NCBI GenBank assembly: GCA_023515745.1
Contig: JALECJ010000020.1
Location: 124,001 to 188,000, forward strand
Direction of reading: 5' to 3'
Source: Amoeboaphelidium protococcarum
Lineage: Eukaryota > Aphelidiomycota > Aphelidea
DNA: 64,000 nucleotides
In this document: positions 46,243 through 59,858 of the stretch, one piece after another
Numbering within the stretch: position 1 is the stretch's first letter
Layout of the letters: each line of letters opens with the position of its first letter
Made by a program: the position numbers and the translations under genes
The notes under the pieces: generated by a model
Told to the model about the DNA's origin: nothing
What the model saw: the letters and a program-made list of their open reading frames with translations, nothing else
The model's database searches: none

Positions 46243-47770
46243 ATGGAAAGCGGAATTGTGAATGGAAGATATTACTTGCAAGAAATGGTTGGAGAGGGAT
46301 CGTATGGCTAGTAATTTTTCATTTTACTTTTTAAAGTTCTGATCATTCTATCATTATATTTTGAAATTTCATTCGAGTCTTTGTAGAGTATGGCTATCCC
46401 TTGACATGGAGTCTCATAATCAGGTGGCCTTGAAGATTTTTGATATCACGTCTGCAGATAAGCTTACTAAGCAGCGAATTCAGAATGAGATCAAGACTCA
46501 GAAGAGTTTGGGCCGTCATAATAACATTGTCTAGTTTTACTAATCTTGGCTTTAATAACCTTTAGTGTTCTGTGCCATAGAGTATGCTGCTGGCGGAGAA
46601 TTGTTTGACAAGATTCAGCCTGATGTGGGCCTAAATTCTAGTCTTGCCCATCACTACTTTCATTAGCTGATCAGTGGACTGGAACATATGCATAAACACG
46701 GTGTGTGTCATCGTGACATTAAGCCAGAGAATCTTCTGCTCGATTCTGATGGATAGTTGAAGATTGCAGATTTTGGATTCGCCACATTTTACATTGTGAA
46801 CGGTGTGGTGCAGCGCAAAAGTCTCATTTGTGGATCGCGGCCGTACTGTGCACCTGAAGTATTTTTCGAGAATTATAATGGTCAGCTGGTGGATATTTGG
46901 TCATGCGGAATTGTGTTACTGGTTATGTTGACTGGGCAGTTGCCGTGGACTAGCGCTACGGAGGGTGATTAAGAGTTTGAACGCTTTGTAAATCTGTATT
47001 ATAATGATCGCAGTCAACTGAAAAATGTATCTCCTTTCCCAAGACTGGATAGTGAAGAAGTGTTCCAACTGTTGTGTGGAATGTTGAGCGTCTAAGAAGA
47101 GGATCGATGGTCCTTGTAGCAAATCAAGAGCTGCAGGTGGTTTAAATAGAGACGATTAAATCCATCTACTGAAGATATTACTTGTTCTCTGCTGTCTTAA
47201 ATGGATATTGATGATGTGATGGCATCACAAGACTTTATAGAACCTTATTCATCAGCTTCAGAAGTAGCTCCGGCTATTGGTGATTAAGATTTTGCACTAT
47301 CCCAGCCAGCGATGATGTCAGAGAGAGGTGCCATGCAGACATCTGCTATGCAGCATAAGTTCTCATAGTCTGACGCGATGAGTATGGATGGATTTTTGGG
47401 AACTCTGAGAACTCAGATGACCACACAAGGTCGTCAATATCCACTTGGAAATAGATTGACGCGATTTTATGCTCAGGCTTCATCCATTGACATTATAGCT
47501 GAGAGATTGTGCGCAATTCTGAGTGAGTATCTAATACAACATAGAGTGAATGATTAGGCTATAGAGTTTGACACTGCTGATAGGCGCAAAATACCATTGA
47601 AGGGTCAGATTCGACTGCAAAAGTTGTCTAATGTTGAACACTAACGTCATCAACCTAATCCTATAATTCTTGTCAATTTTGTCAAAACAAGAGGGGATCC
47701 TATGGAGTTTAAGAGATTGTATTATGATATTAAGACCCAATGCAAGGATTTGATTTGTAAAATACATTGA
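46243..47770 (+). CDS. CHK1: Checkpoint kinase CHK1 (two exons)
   Basis: Exon 1 is 46243-46310 and exon 2 is 46387-47770, with a 76-base intron (GTAATT..TAG) that splits a TAA Gln codon inside the glycine loop: GEGSYG then QVWLSLD. The product has 483 residues. The kinase domain carries VALKIFD, NEIKTQKSLGRHNNIVQFY, EYAAGGELFDKI, VCHRDIKPENLLLDSDGQLK, DFGFAT and CGSRPYCAPEV, matching Chk1 (Gly-rich GGELFD and CGSxPYxAPE). After a Ser/Gln/Met-rich linker, the C-terminal RFYAQASSIDIIAERLCAIL begins the KA1-like regulatory domain. Chk1 delays mitosis after DNA damage or replication stress and acts downstream of 53BP1/Crb2-type mediators, one of which is also in this window. Confidence 0.93.
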
Positions 47771-48265
47771 CCATACTGTATCAGCTAAACAGAGACGCGC
47801 CATCCCACTAATTTCCCCTAGTAGTATGTTATCACCTTATGGCTTCGAACGTAACGAACTGACGCGACGTTAACTGGTATTTTCCTTTTTAATCTTTATA
47901 TCCTTGGCGCACGCCTAACAGTGATTTAGTTTTTAGATAAAGGACGTGGATAGACGTCAAGAACTAAGATCTCAAGTCTGGGCGTCTGCAGTGTGTATAA
48001 CTAACATCCAGCGATACGACCATGATGTATATTTGCATCGTAGAAAGGGCGGGCAGGACTTTGAAAAGCAGAAGTGATGACTAACGAAACAATGAATAAA
48101 CGGCGAGCCGTAAATACTGACGGTTTGCTCTAACTTCCACTCTATCAATCTTGTATACATTGCTCATTTGTCTACTGATTGAAATAGTGAGTAACCTTAC
48201 ACGTATAGATTTCCGTGTTCTTTTGCTATCGCTGCCCAATAGCTGCGTAGTTCTTATGTAATAAA
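47771..48265. other. Intergenic, no supported gene
   Basis: A 495-base gap after CHK1. Two GACGCG steps occur near 47790-47870. No gene or element is recognised. Confidence 0.35.
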
Positions 48266-49166
48266 ATGTCACAAATGGTTGAAATTTGGAAGAGCTTTAC
48301 TCAATATGAAATATCGTGCGGTTCCAATTGCAATGACGCGCGCGGGAAACTGGCGAAGAGGTACCCGCACAAGTTGAAGCTTATTCAGTGGAGTGGTATA
48401 AAGATATGACTGATACTAATTTACTGAAGAGCATAAATATAAATAGATATATATATATATATATATATATTGCAGGTAATTATCAAGTATGAGAACTTGT
48501 CCAAGAATAGAGAGAGCGTGGGAAAGTCATTACTGTACGTGATCTGAAACAGTTCACACCAACATATTCCTCTAGCCGCTGAATGCAATTGCATGGTGAT
48601 ATTTGAAGAGACTGGATACTCCACCTCCTTCCTTGCCATAGCCGGCGCCAATAGAGGCCATTGGGGCTAACGATGAACACACGCGATATCAAGTTGAATC
48701 TGCTGATGTTGGTAATAGCTCATCACTACGGACTGTTGGTTTGCCTTTTCATAATGTAGCATTATTGCCAGATACCCTGTAGTAGGCATAGGAGTTGCTG
48801 GTGAATTGTCTGCAACTGCTGAAAGTGGACCAAGTGAGTCACGCGGAATGTTATAAGTTCCTTGTGGTCTCTGATAGAGTTTGTGCGAGACCTGACGTGC
48901 ACAAATTCTGTCAGACGTTGACTCTGGAGGTTGACAAGGTGATCAGCGTGGATCTGTCAGGATTCAGCTACTCCGCGTCGTCATGCTTTGTATTGCCTTT
49001 ATGGTTTATACAGGAGGAACACGAATAGATATAACGCTTTCTTTATGATGGCTGTCCAGGTTCGGTGGTAACTTTACGCTTGGCTATTGGACAACTGCAC
49101 TATTGTAACAAATCCTTAACCATGATCGGGTTTATGGCAAAATAAAAGGCCCAATCAAGTAAATGA
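48266..49166 (+). CDS. Unresolved multi-exon gene
   Basis: Protein-like segments lie on the plus strand in different frames. The first, from ATG 48266, reads MSQMVEIWKSFTQYE and ARGKLAKRYPHKLKLIQW and ends in TGA after 50 codons. The second is VIIKYENLSKNRESVGKSLL just after a (TA)n run and a TTGCAG. The last, about 48601-49166, reads LDTPPPSLPQPAPIEAIGA, LPDTLQQAQELLVNCLQLLK and FSYSASSCFVLPLWFIQEE to TGA. Splicing that joins all three in phase is not clear. No family is recognised. It is either a gene with at least two introns or a decayed gene. Confidence 0.35.
48447..48471 (+). repeat. (AT)12 microsatellite
   Basis: Twelve uninterrupted AT units followed by TTGCAGGTAAT. It lies between two protein-like segments and may be inside an intron. 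Confidence 0.9.
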
Positions 49167-49345
49167 TAAGTACTGTAAAAACTTAATAACTCCGGGTTTG
49201 AAATAAAATATACAGTATATACAATACTGTCATTGTTACGTCAATCTCATTACACTTTGTATAACACTTCACTGGACAGAAAATGACAGATGGCACTCAC
49301 CCGGCATAAAACCAGCCCATAATCTTCATTACACACATATTGAGA

Positions 49346-51940
49346 TCACTCTTGCTGACTTGCCTCTTCATACTCTGATTGCATGACTTTGATTCTAGCA
49401 AGGGCCTTCCGGGCGTAATCCAAATTGCCCAATTACTTGAACCGCAAAGCCATCTACTTATGATCCTCAATAGATTACTTCAACTGCGCGAGATACTTCT
49501 CCATAGTCAACTGTCCAGTCTATACCTGAATAACTAACAGATTCATCTTGAGATCAATACGCTATTTCACATCATTGAGATCATCGACAGACTTGCCACT
49601 TCTGGTAGTCCTCTGCTCAGCAATAGCTTTTATGGTCTCCGTTTACAGCATTTCCAAAACGTTGTTCGACACTATCGCCTCAATATTATCAAACTGTTCA
49701 ACTAGTTGCTCTAGTAGTTAATCATCACGAGCACTTTATGACGACTATGCCGTTTTAGAAGATACAGAAGTACTAGAAGTGGCGGTATTAGCTGAAACTG
49801 GCGATACACCAGGAGAAGACTTCTGCATCGTCGGTGTGGTATTATTGAGGGACTTGGACGAACTATCTACTTTGAGTTCTGCGGCCTGACTCCTGTTCAA
49901 ATCAGGCGACAAAGTGGCAGAGGTAGAAGAAGTAGGAGGCTATATAGAAGAAGGCATATTAGACTATGGAGCATAATCTCCAATAAACAGCCACTTATCA
50001 TCCAGAGTAACGATATCAGGTTTGAGCACGGGCTATCGTAATCTAACCTGAACTTCCAGCGTCGCCCCAGTCTCTCTTTTAGAATTCCCTTCAATTAGAG
50101 GCAGGATGGAGTATACCATGCTCTCAGAGAGTAATTGATCCAGCTTTAACTGGGCCCGTCCAATTAATGTCGACTTGCGCAAGAATCCCCGATAATGATA
50201 AAGATCAAAGGTCATCTTCCTTCGTTCAACATAACGCTGGAATGCTTTATTTCTCTCTATACGAACCACCTTAATGAAATCAAATTGAGGATTCTATGTC
50301 TTACGCACAACTGGAGTATCACCTTTGACTGCGTTATCACCACCCGTAACATCACCTATATCCCATGATACAAACGAGTCAATCTAAGCAGGTGATACTT
50401 CCTTACTATCAAGACCGGTAGCTCTGACAATCTTCAACTCCAAATCTTAAAGAGACAATTCGGTGAATAGACGATTATATTGCAACCGAATCTAACGATA
50501 ATAAAACTATGGAAGATATCTTGAATCTTGCTTTGTCAGCTCACTTTCCACTTGAATAAGATCAGCATTGAAATCCTTTTTATATTTATGAAATTCCAAT
50601 GCTCTCCCTTTGTCACCCGTCTTTAAATAATACTGAGACGCCTAAGTACACAGCTCTATCTAATCTTTCAACTTTTGCCTAATCTATTGTAATAGATCTC
50701 TATTATTAGCAGATGGAACTACAAACTAATTGCTATTACTATTCCTATTGACAGAATCAGTAATGGACTGCTTCTAAGGCACTTTGGGTGGCGGCTATGG
50801 AAGTTTCTTTATATCCTAAGTATTAGGTAGACTCTGCGCAGACGGAACTTTACTCATATCAATCTTTTATCCATCACGAGCTTGCTGAATAAACTACTCA
50901 ACTAGCTTACTCTTCTACAGCATATCCCTCGCTCCCTGTATATCATCCAACTTTTTACACCTGATAGCCTAAGATTTAAAGAATCTCTACCGCTCCTAGA
51001 GGTCTTAAATCAACGATTCATCAACAGATGATTTAACACTATACCGTCCATCTTAAACAGTATTCGATGTAGGTGCCTCAGTCTAAATTTACCCCACAGG
51101 CAATGATAGCTCTTGCAGCCGTTACTCTAACTACTTGTAATTCTAAAATACCAATCGTGCCGCAACTTTATCACCAGATTTATTAAGCTGAGCAGCTTTC
51201 ACCTTCTCCAATCTCACGTACTTTGTCATGACTTGAACATCTTTACACTACAACTTCATTTCCAACGGTATCGAGTCACCGTCTTCTCCAGATGGTTCTT
51301 ATGTTTAATTAGGTACCTCCTACTATTAAGCACTTTACTTATTCTAATTCTGTAATTTAATATGATCTAAATCTTGCCAGTGTCTTTACTAAGATTTTTA
51401 AGTATCAGATTTATCAAAAAGATCAGCAGAATCAACAGGGTGACCAGTTATGGCGTGAAGTTCAGCAAGAAGTTGATGATCATTCAAATCTTCATCAGTT
51501 ATTTGAACATGAACTTCATCATTGTCTGACATTGCGCCATCACTACTAATACTACTATTGATTACAGCCTGCAACTACTCCGGAGATAGTTCATTCCGCT
51601 ATTACTACTATTACTCAGGCAACCGCAGTTGAGGCTTGATCTGATTCCGCTCAACTACTTTCCTCTAAACAACTTTCTCTTATAGTATAAAAGAAGCAGC
51701 AGCAGTATCGTCCCCGCCAGATAATAATTACAATTCAGCAAGTAGAGCTGGGTCATTCATGTCCTCATCAGTAAAGTCCACCAGTACATTGTCTCCATCA
51801 CTAGCATCATCCTTTCCCGTTGAACCAATACTCATTCCATTCAGAGACTACATCAAATTATTAACATCAAAGTCATCAGCATTATCTTCCTTAAGTTTAT
51901 TACTCTTATTTCTGCTTTAATCCTAGCGTTATCTGAACAT
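49346..51940 (-). CDS. CC2D1: CC2D1/Lgd-like protein with DM14 repeats and C2 domain
   Basis: An 864-residue intronless gene, very Gln-rich, with dozens of TAA/TAG codons. DM14-type helices recur, for example MTKYVRLEKVKAAQLNKSGD with KVAARLVFQNYKQLEQRLQE, CTQASQYYLKTGDKGRALEF, and a last DM14-like hairpin at the C-terminus (QMALRFKQLGNLDYARKALA). Between them is a C2 domain: LKIVRATGLDSKEVSPAQID, then NPQFDFIKVVRIERNKAFQR, MTFDLYHYRGFLRKSTLIGR and LPLIEGNSKRETGATLEVQV. This plan matches animal CC2D1A/B and fly Lgd, which bind ESCRT-III Shrub/CHMP4 and act in endosomal sorting. Here a DM14-like repeat also follows the C2 domain. Two acidic N-terminal repeats (TDEDMNDPALLAEL and TDEDLNDHQLLAEL) are near-duplicates. 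Confidence 0.88.
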
Positions 51941-52169
51941 TTCAAGAACTAGTTGTTATTAAATGCAATTGTGGTCCTTTGTCTACAATATGAAGAAATA
52001 GAAACGGAATGATGGGCGACTTCAAAAAGGACGCGCGTCAAAGCAGCACTGCGAGAGATTGGAAGACAATGAAACATGTTTAGTTGGAATAAGATTGACA
52101 TTGTTATAGATATGCGTGTAATAGTAGAGATTTAGATAGTAAGTAAGTATTAAACATGTCAATTGGCTT
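51941..52169. other. Short intergenic region
   Basis: 229 bases between two minus-strand genes. It should contain the CC2D1 promoter and the CHO2 3' end. Nothing else is recognised. Confidence 0.35.
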
Positions 52170-55100
52170 TCATTTCTTGACGCGGCGCCTGTCACGACGT
52201 AATCTCTCTTCTTCGATTAGACGCAATTGATATGCTAGCAGTTGGCCCTTCTTGCTAGCAGATAATTACTTGAGCTTTTATGGCGACTTACTCTTGGTTG
52301 ACTCTGAATTATTAATAGTCATATTTAGCGCATCCAATTTATTATCCACAACACCATTTAATTCGGCCGACACTACAGTACCTTCGGTAACTTCATCCAT
52401 ATAATCTTGTTCATTATCATCGAAATTCTGAGCGGTAGATGTGGCCAATATTACTCGAGCCTCTTGAATACGCTCAGACATGCGCTCCATAGTTGGCTCA
52501 AACTTCATAACTACTTTGTGATCAAATTCTATGCCATACGTCAACTTGATGAAGTATGTGATTCTTTTGGCGTATACCTCGTTACCTTTCAGATCTTGTA
52601 CAAAATCAGACCGTGATAATTGACGTCCTCCGCCACTACTAGTGATATTACTTCTTCCAGATAATATGCTGGCTATAGGTTCATCTGGCAAGACTTTGAC
52701 GTAAATCTGGCTAAGAGTTGCAAGAATGTCCTCGAACGAATTGGGATGACTAGGTGGAAGAACGGGAGATGCCAACATACTAGGACTAAGAAGGAGACTC
52801 TCCTGACTACTGCTAATGTTACTTTCTCCATCACCTTATACCGACATCTAATGTCCAGAGCCACGTCTTGACCAAGATTCCTACAATCCACTAATACTAC
52901 TAAACTACAAGACGTCCAGATCTAAAGCCGGCTTTGGAGTAATGGCAATCTCAAAAAGTCCACTGATAGCTGCCACATTATACTTGTCATTGAGATGAAG
53001 TCTTGCTTCATAAACACCAACCTCCCAAGGTAGATTGTCCTTCTCAAATATTAAAACGCCGTGCTGACCATCTTAAGATCCAAAGCTATCATCACCGGTG
53101 TCCTTTTGCTATTCAAAAACACCATCAGACAAGTACTTGTATGCCCCATGGCTACTAGCAGAGGTGATATACTTTGAGGTATTGGCAGTGACTTTATATA
53201 ATCCGATCCAGTCTTTAGGCGAGTAATTAGGAGGAGCTGTCCACTGGATCTTAATGGAATCTCCAAGTTCATATTTCTATAATTCTTTCTAGTCATCACC
53301 GTCCATCATAGCAGGTTATAGTAAAGATAATGAATACTTTTAATCTGATTCCGCGTCTTTGCTGGATGAACCATCACTTTCAGACTTTATCAATTTAACA
53401 TCCTAAAGCTTGTTACCAGCCTCGACTATTAACTGCTTGGTATCCTTGATAATCTCTTCAATCCTGGGCTTTGCAACATCCACAAGAATCTTCTCCACAT
53501 CATTCAGATTAGATCCCACAGCCTTTTCGAGCTTTGACACGAGAGCCTCGCCAGCTTTGTTCAAGTCCAATACAATCTTGGCCACTTCATGAAGTACCGC
53601 ATTGTCTGGCTAACTGGTCAAAGTCTTCTTTAGCTAATTCTTTATCGTCTTGCTAACACCAGAGTCAATTCGCAACTTATCACCATACAGACGCCGCATG
53701 TGAGGGGTCTCAACATACTCCAAGAACCACCAGTTCACCAGGTGACTGAATAGAGTAAGTGCGAAAATACTGCCACTGCCACTGATTAGAGTCAGTCCGT
53801 AGAAGGAAGCCATACCAAGAATCTTCTCTGGATTATTCAAGTACCGATAAATGCCAGTGTAATGCAACTAGGCTGGAAATTCTTCAATAAAAAAGTCTGC
53901 ATAGAACCAGCCAAATTCACCGAGGACATTGAAGACGGACTTTGACATCCACGCGTGAAGAGCCACCAGACTTACACCCAATAACAGGCGCACAATATAC
54001 TAACCTTCCACCAGGAGACTGATTTAGAATGAGCTGAAATGCAACTTCATCGCCACAATCGCAAATGATGCATGAGTCATTGTTAGACAAAAATTGTATA
54101 TACACTTCCAACTGTTAAATGCCTCCTAATTAGTACCACCGTACTTGATAAAGTGTTTTGTGTACAACTTATCCTTGCTCTGCAGTCTAAGTAAGAGTCC
54201 TAGTATGACAGAGTAGAGAATTCGCCACACCAGTGCCTATGCAAGAAGGAATCCATTTGATCCAAACATGGCCACAACGCACATCTATAATAGAGTACAC
54301 ACAACGGCCAAATCTTGGAATCTACACAGATCCAAATTCTGGAATACAACCAGGTCACGTCGGAAATAAGCAGACGATGATCCTGACCGCTTCCCATACA
54401 AAATCTCTTTAGATCGAGGATCAGTCTTCCAGGACAGGTCGGAGTTGCCATAGATCTTTTAGATATGCGGCTCTTCCACCAGGTACAAGAATATAAATTG
54501 AGCCGAGTGGGCAAGTATAGAGACAGCGAGCACTATATAACTATTGGAGATCAGCGATATGCCATAGTATCCCGCATAGCCAATGGAATACATGGGATGA
54601 GGCGCCATCTCAAAGACACCATCAAAGTGCAACGTGGAGTCCAGCTGGAAGAAGAAGTCACCCCAGAACCAGGCATAATCTTGAACCACTCGGTGCGCGT
54701 CCAGCTTTACCCAAATATTGAATAGAATTAGCAGCACTCCACCAATAAGTCTCAACAAGTCAGCAATACCAAAAGATTATATAGAAGAATCACCGCCTGT
54801 CCAGCTAATAGTGAAAGACATGGCAAATACAATGTACGCCACAAAATCATTGACCAGAATGAGATCTACAAGATTTCTAAAGAGCAGCCAAGCGTTATAC
54901 TCTAGCGGTACCGAGTCAAAGTCGTAATCTGAGCCCATTTTCTTAGACAGCTCCTCCTTCATGAACGTATACAACCATTTCCTATCCTTGTTATCGCGAT
55001 CGAATAGCTAATACCGAGAACATAGATCAGTGAACCAGTTCTCATCGCTCTACTTCTTCAACACGTACCCCAGTCCGGCATTGTACATCAGTCTCCAGAA

Positions 55101-55316
55101 TGCGAATACCAGCAGGAAGAACCACTTCTTATCATAGAATAATGCAAATATAATTATATTACAACCTGCAAGTCCCATCGTGGCAAGTTCTAGCACAGTG
55201 TGTGTCTTTCTACTTGGAGGCCAATTGGAGAACAGGTTAGCCAACATATCCTAAGTCTTTGGCACACTGAACAACTTGCCATCTCGGGTCTTTCCCGTCT
55301 ATTACACAGAATTCAT
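52170..55316 (-). CDS. CHO2: CHO2-type phosphatidylethanolamine N-methyltransferase
   Basis: A 1048-residue intronless ER membrane enzyme that makes the first methylation of phosphatidylethanolamine towards phosphatidylcholine. The N-terminal half has many membrane spans and the first catalytic module [40 protein letters not shown] and LVEEPHIQKIYG. A second, diverged module follows ([54 protein letters not shown]). The soluble C-terminal part has the CHO2 beta domain [20 protein letters not shown] and the extreme helical part [20 protein letters not shown]. This large two-module form is characteristic of fungi; animals and plants use small PEMT or PMT enzymes. The C-terminus has an extra basic tail ([14 protein letters not shown]). 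The start [20 protein letters not shown] has two reassigned Gln codons. Confidence 0.95.
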
Positions 55317-55655
55317 ATTATAAAGATTAGCAATGACTAAAAACAAAATATAATAAACCGTCAATGATTGTAATATAATCTTTGATTACGAACCCAAGCC
55401 ACTATTGTATAAATGAGATTAGAGTGAGAGTTTGTCTCTTCTGGTTGATCAAACTGAGCCGCGCGATCTTGCGACAATTTTTGAGATTTCTCCCTCTCCC
55501 TTCTCGCACGCACTGCTGTTGTTAAGAGTGTTTAGAGTATACAAGAGTTGATAGTAGTGATCAACACCGTAAAGTGGATAGAAAATAATGAAAAAGTATC
55601 AAATTACTACTATAAATCTTCGTTATTTATCCTTTTCAAATCACGCTTTAACATA
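55317..55655. other. Intergenic between CHO2 and Ca2+-ATPase copy 3
   Basis: 339 bases, both neighbours on the minus strand. AT-rich with no gene seen; it should hold the CHO2 promoter. Confidence 0.35.
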
Positions 55656-58600
55656 TCACTGCAAGACTTCATTCTTGTTGGATGCAGATTGAGTAGAAGT
55701 CTACTCTTCGGTAATGGCAGAAATCTAATCAACTGATCCAATCGCAGGGATGGTATTGCGTTTCTTCTATTCTGAGCCAGGTGCTTGGTCTTTATCTGCC
55801 GCGTTCATCGCCTGACTCACAATGTTCTACATTGGAATTCCACGTTTACCGCTGTGGGGCGATCCATGAGAGCGATGTCCACTGCTGATAGAGTCGGTTT
55901 CAATAGAGCCACTAGAATTAATACTGTGTCTAGCGGTACCTCTCAGAGCTTTAAAGACGTGCAATTGAGTTCTCACGGATCCGATAGCGTGTTGCCACTG
56001 CAAACGCTCTCTGGTCATCACCAGGCGAGACTCATCTCTCAGTCCAATCGGTACACCACAAACCACACAGCCATTACCTGTAGGCAGAAGGCGGACTACA
56101 ACACCAAGGGGCAACACTAGCAATCCAACCAAGACTGAAGCAGCCCACATACCTCCTGTGATAGGAACCGTTTTGAAGACACTTCCACCAAAGAACATGA
56201 TGATAATTTGCACTCCAACAATGATTACCGACATTGGGAGAATAAATCGATTCTTGGTAATACCTTTGAACACATTCAGACTGCCATCGATAGTTCTACA
56301 ATTAACCTGATTAAACAGTTGCAAAAAGATGAACAGATTAAACACAAAGGAATTCAACAGCTTGGCCTAGTCTGGCTAGCTGACATCAAGTCTGAAAATG
56401 GTTGGTCCAACATACAAAGAGAACAAGTTGGCAAAGATCTGGAATGCAGCCTGTCCCAAGATCATTTTCCACATCTCAACACTGATAAGCGGATCCTTCT
56501 TACTGTCAGGCATTCTGTTCAAAATGCTCAAATCCGGAGAATCAGTGGCCAAAGATAGCGCAGCCAGCGAGTCCATGATCAAGTTCACCCACAACAACTG
56601 TACGGCTGTCAACACACTCTTGTTGTCCGTACTAGCGACGGCACTGACGAATGCAATAGTCACGGCAGAGATATTGACAGTCAGCTGGAACTACAAAAAC
56701 TTCTTCACTGAATCGTTAACACTTCTACCCCACATCATAGCCTTGACAATACTGGTGAAGTTATCATCCATAAGAATGATAGCACTAGCCTCTTTACTAA
56801 CCTCGGTACCTGTGATACCCATACTGAAGCCAACATCAGCCATTTTCAGAGCTGGAGCATCATTAGTACCATCACCAGTCACTGCGACAGTTTCGCCCAT
56901 CTCCTTCAACTTACCAACCAGAATCTGCTTGTCACCGGGACTCGATCTGGCAAGGACTTGTAGACGCGGAATAATGGCCTCCATATCTTCATTGGACAAT
57001 CTTCTGAACTTGGGACCCTCCATAACAATTCCACCCTTGGTGTAAATACCACATTTGGTTGCAATTGCCTTGGCGGTATTCACGTTATCACCAGTGACCA
57101 TACGTACAAATACACCAGCAGTCTGACATCTCTTCACAGCCTCAGGTACACCATCACGAAGAGGATCTTCAATACCGACCAGCAAGACGACGGCCAGGTT
57201 GCGCTGACACATTTTCTCCAACTTCTCTGCAGCCTCGGCAGGTACCTCTTTACCAATGTTATCAGCGCCCACAATCTCAACGTACTCGCTCATAGGAATA
57301 TCCTTAAAGGAAACAACAATAGTACGCAAACTTTCATCAGCGAAATTGGAGATTTTACCTTAAATCTGATTTCTAAGCGCATCCGTCAATGGAATAACCT
57401 TATAGCTGTTGGAGCTCTAGTCTTCAAAAGCCATCACCTGGTCAGAATACTTAAGCACAATCTCAGACGCACCTTTGACGTAGAATCTGACCGTGTCATC
57501 ATTGACTTTGATAAGAGTACTCATACTCTTACGCTCACTACTGAAAGGATACACCTGGAGAACAGAGCTCTCAGCCGCCTTCTTATATGTAGTATAGTCG
57601 TGTAAACCAATTTTGGCACAGAATTCCAGCAGTGCAGACTCTGTCTTATTACCCACAAAAGACTTGGCACCTTTCTAGTCAACTTCTTCAAACGCAGTAG
57701 AATTCATAACAACAGAATCTATCAGGAGATTAACATACTAAGGACCGCTGAATGACTATGATTATACCTATCTATACTTTGTATCCAGCACATCTTCCTC
57801 CTTCTCATTCAACTTCTTCTTCAACTTGGCAATTCCGCTGTCATTCTTAAACTCAGTCTTACAACCTATAAATCCAGCCACAACAGTCATCCTGTTCTGT
57901 GTCAACGTACCAGTCTTATCACTACACACAGTAGTTGCGTTACCCATAGTCTCGCAAGCACTCAGTACACGCACCATGTTATTGTCCTTCATCATTCTGC
58001 TGGTACCATACGCCAATGCAATAGTAACAGCCAGAGGCAAACCTTCCGGAACAGCGACAACAATGATCACAATAGCCTAGATAACAATGTTGATGATGGA
58101 TTCGAACACAATAGCTCCCTCAGGAAATCCATCCAAGCTCTCCTGAACACAATATTTAACCAACAGAATGATGAGAAGCAGAATACTGATACTTGCACCC
58201 AATTTGGCAATAGATTCTGCCAAACTGTCCAATTTCACCTGCAGCGGAGTGTCTTCAGTTGGCACACGAAGACCCATCATGAGCTTACCATTGAAAGAAT
58301 GCTCACCGACACAGGTAACCAAGAACTGACCAACACCCTCAGTAATCTTACCACCACTCAGTACAAATGGGTCAATATCAACTGCCCCTTCAGTGTACGG
58401 TGTCTTTCTGATCATATCAGACTCTCCAGTGGCAGAACTTTCATCAGCCTTCAGATTATGACCAGAAATCAGGATACCATCGACATTCACCACATCACCC
58501 GGCTCAAGCAGTAAAACATCACCAACAACGATATCGTAGATGGACAATAGCTGCACATTGCCACTTCTCAGACACTTCACCTAACGGTCTTCCTTCTTGG

Positions 58601-59132
58601 CATTCAACTTCCTAAACTAAGACTCTTTCTGATAATCATTGATGGACTGCACAAGCACCACAATGATAACGGCAATAATGATAGCCACACCCTCAACCCA
58701 ATGCGGATCCTTGTCCTTTGTAGTGGCACTGAGATCGATGTAGACTCCGACGACAAGTGAAACGAACGCAGCCACACAGAGCAGAATCAACGTCTTGTCA
58801 TGCAGAGCAATCCACACCAGCTCAAAAATGTTCAACTGTCTCTATTCTGGCAGCCTATTAGCTCCATAAAATTCCTTTCTAGAACTGTAATCTCCATCCT
58901 TATCCAGTCCAGTTGATGGATTGCTCTTCAATGCTTTAATCAATCCGCTGACACCGCCCAGGGAATGGAGATGATCAAGATTCTTGGGGTCGAACATCTT
59001 CTACAACTCTTCAATAGGAACACTGAACTCTCCACCATCACCACCACCACCGCCACTTTACAAAGGCTTCAATTCATCTACAGGAGCAGACTCACGCTGT
59101 ACTATAGGTTTCTCATCTTTAACGTCCGCCAT
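55656..59132 (-). CDS. PMC1: PMCA-type (P2B) Ca2+-ATPase, copy 3; canonical ion site
   Basis: A 1158-residue intronless gene. The start [20 protein letters not shown] is the first ATG; a Gly run follows. All motifs are present: [59 protein letters not shown]. Unlike copies 1 and 2, both Ca2+ ligands specific to the PMCA site are kept: Asn in M5 (LTVNIS, residue 820, codon 56673-56675) and Asp in M6 (WVNLIMDS, residue 854, codon 56571-56573). It is therefore the best candidate for a working Ca2+ pump of the plasma membrane or vacuole. The tail of about 130 residues has several His and Ser residues and ends NKNEVLQ. The stretch 57600-57850 is nearly identical in DNA, including TAG/TAA choices, to copy 1. 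Confidence 0.95.
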
Positions 59133-59858
59133 CTTTGACAGAGATAGCGTATCAACTAATAAACGATCGGAACTAATTTTGCCACAGGTTATTCCAAAGT
59201 GGAAAGGGATATAGAGAGAAAGTGCGAGGAAATAAAGGAGATGAGTGAATCAGACAAAGGAAGAAGAATCCGTTCAAAGTAGCCGAATATATACTTAATG
59301 GAACGTACAAACAAACAATGAACGATAATAATAATAACCGCTAACGTGGTAACGCAGAATCAAACATCGTCATCATACTCATCACAGTGATAATGCGTTG
59401 TTAGACTATTAATCATAGCGTTAGATCATGGATACAATCCCTGAAGTATATCTGAAACGAAAGCTTGTATGCATGGTATTAGATATTAGCTATAAAACTT
59501 TTAATTTTATCCAAAAAATTACGCAAGAAAAAAGCAAAAGAAGCCGCATACACACAGCTCTAGATTGCCACATGCCGCAAGTTTGATAAAAACATTAAAG
59601 TATATTCTGTAGACTATTTTCATAGAGATTATCCAGAGAAGTCTGATGCTAAAATGCGGCGCTCTCGATCGTGTTTTCCGCTTTTCACGATCACGAGTGA
59701 GATGAGAGTTCATATCGCCCCTTTTCATTTCAGCTTCTTTACTGGCGCCTTAGTAACGATCGCTTTCTTTCTTTGGTTCGTACTGTATTTCCTTCCTCAT
59801 ACTATCAATCATTTTAGTCACATTTGGTATTTTATACCCTGTCGCAGTCGAATACAAT
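59133..59858. promoter_or_regulatory. Divergent intergenic region, Ca2+-ATPase 3 / actin-bundling protein
   Basis: A 726-base gap. Short frames on both strands (59519-59728 minus, 59654-59911 plus) are not protein-like beyond a hydrophobic patch. Two promoters are expected; no specific box is seen. Confidence 0.35.
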
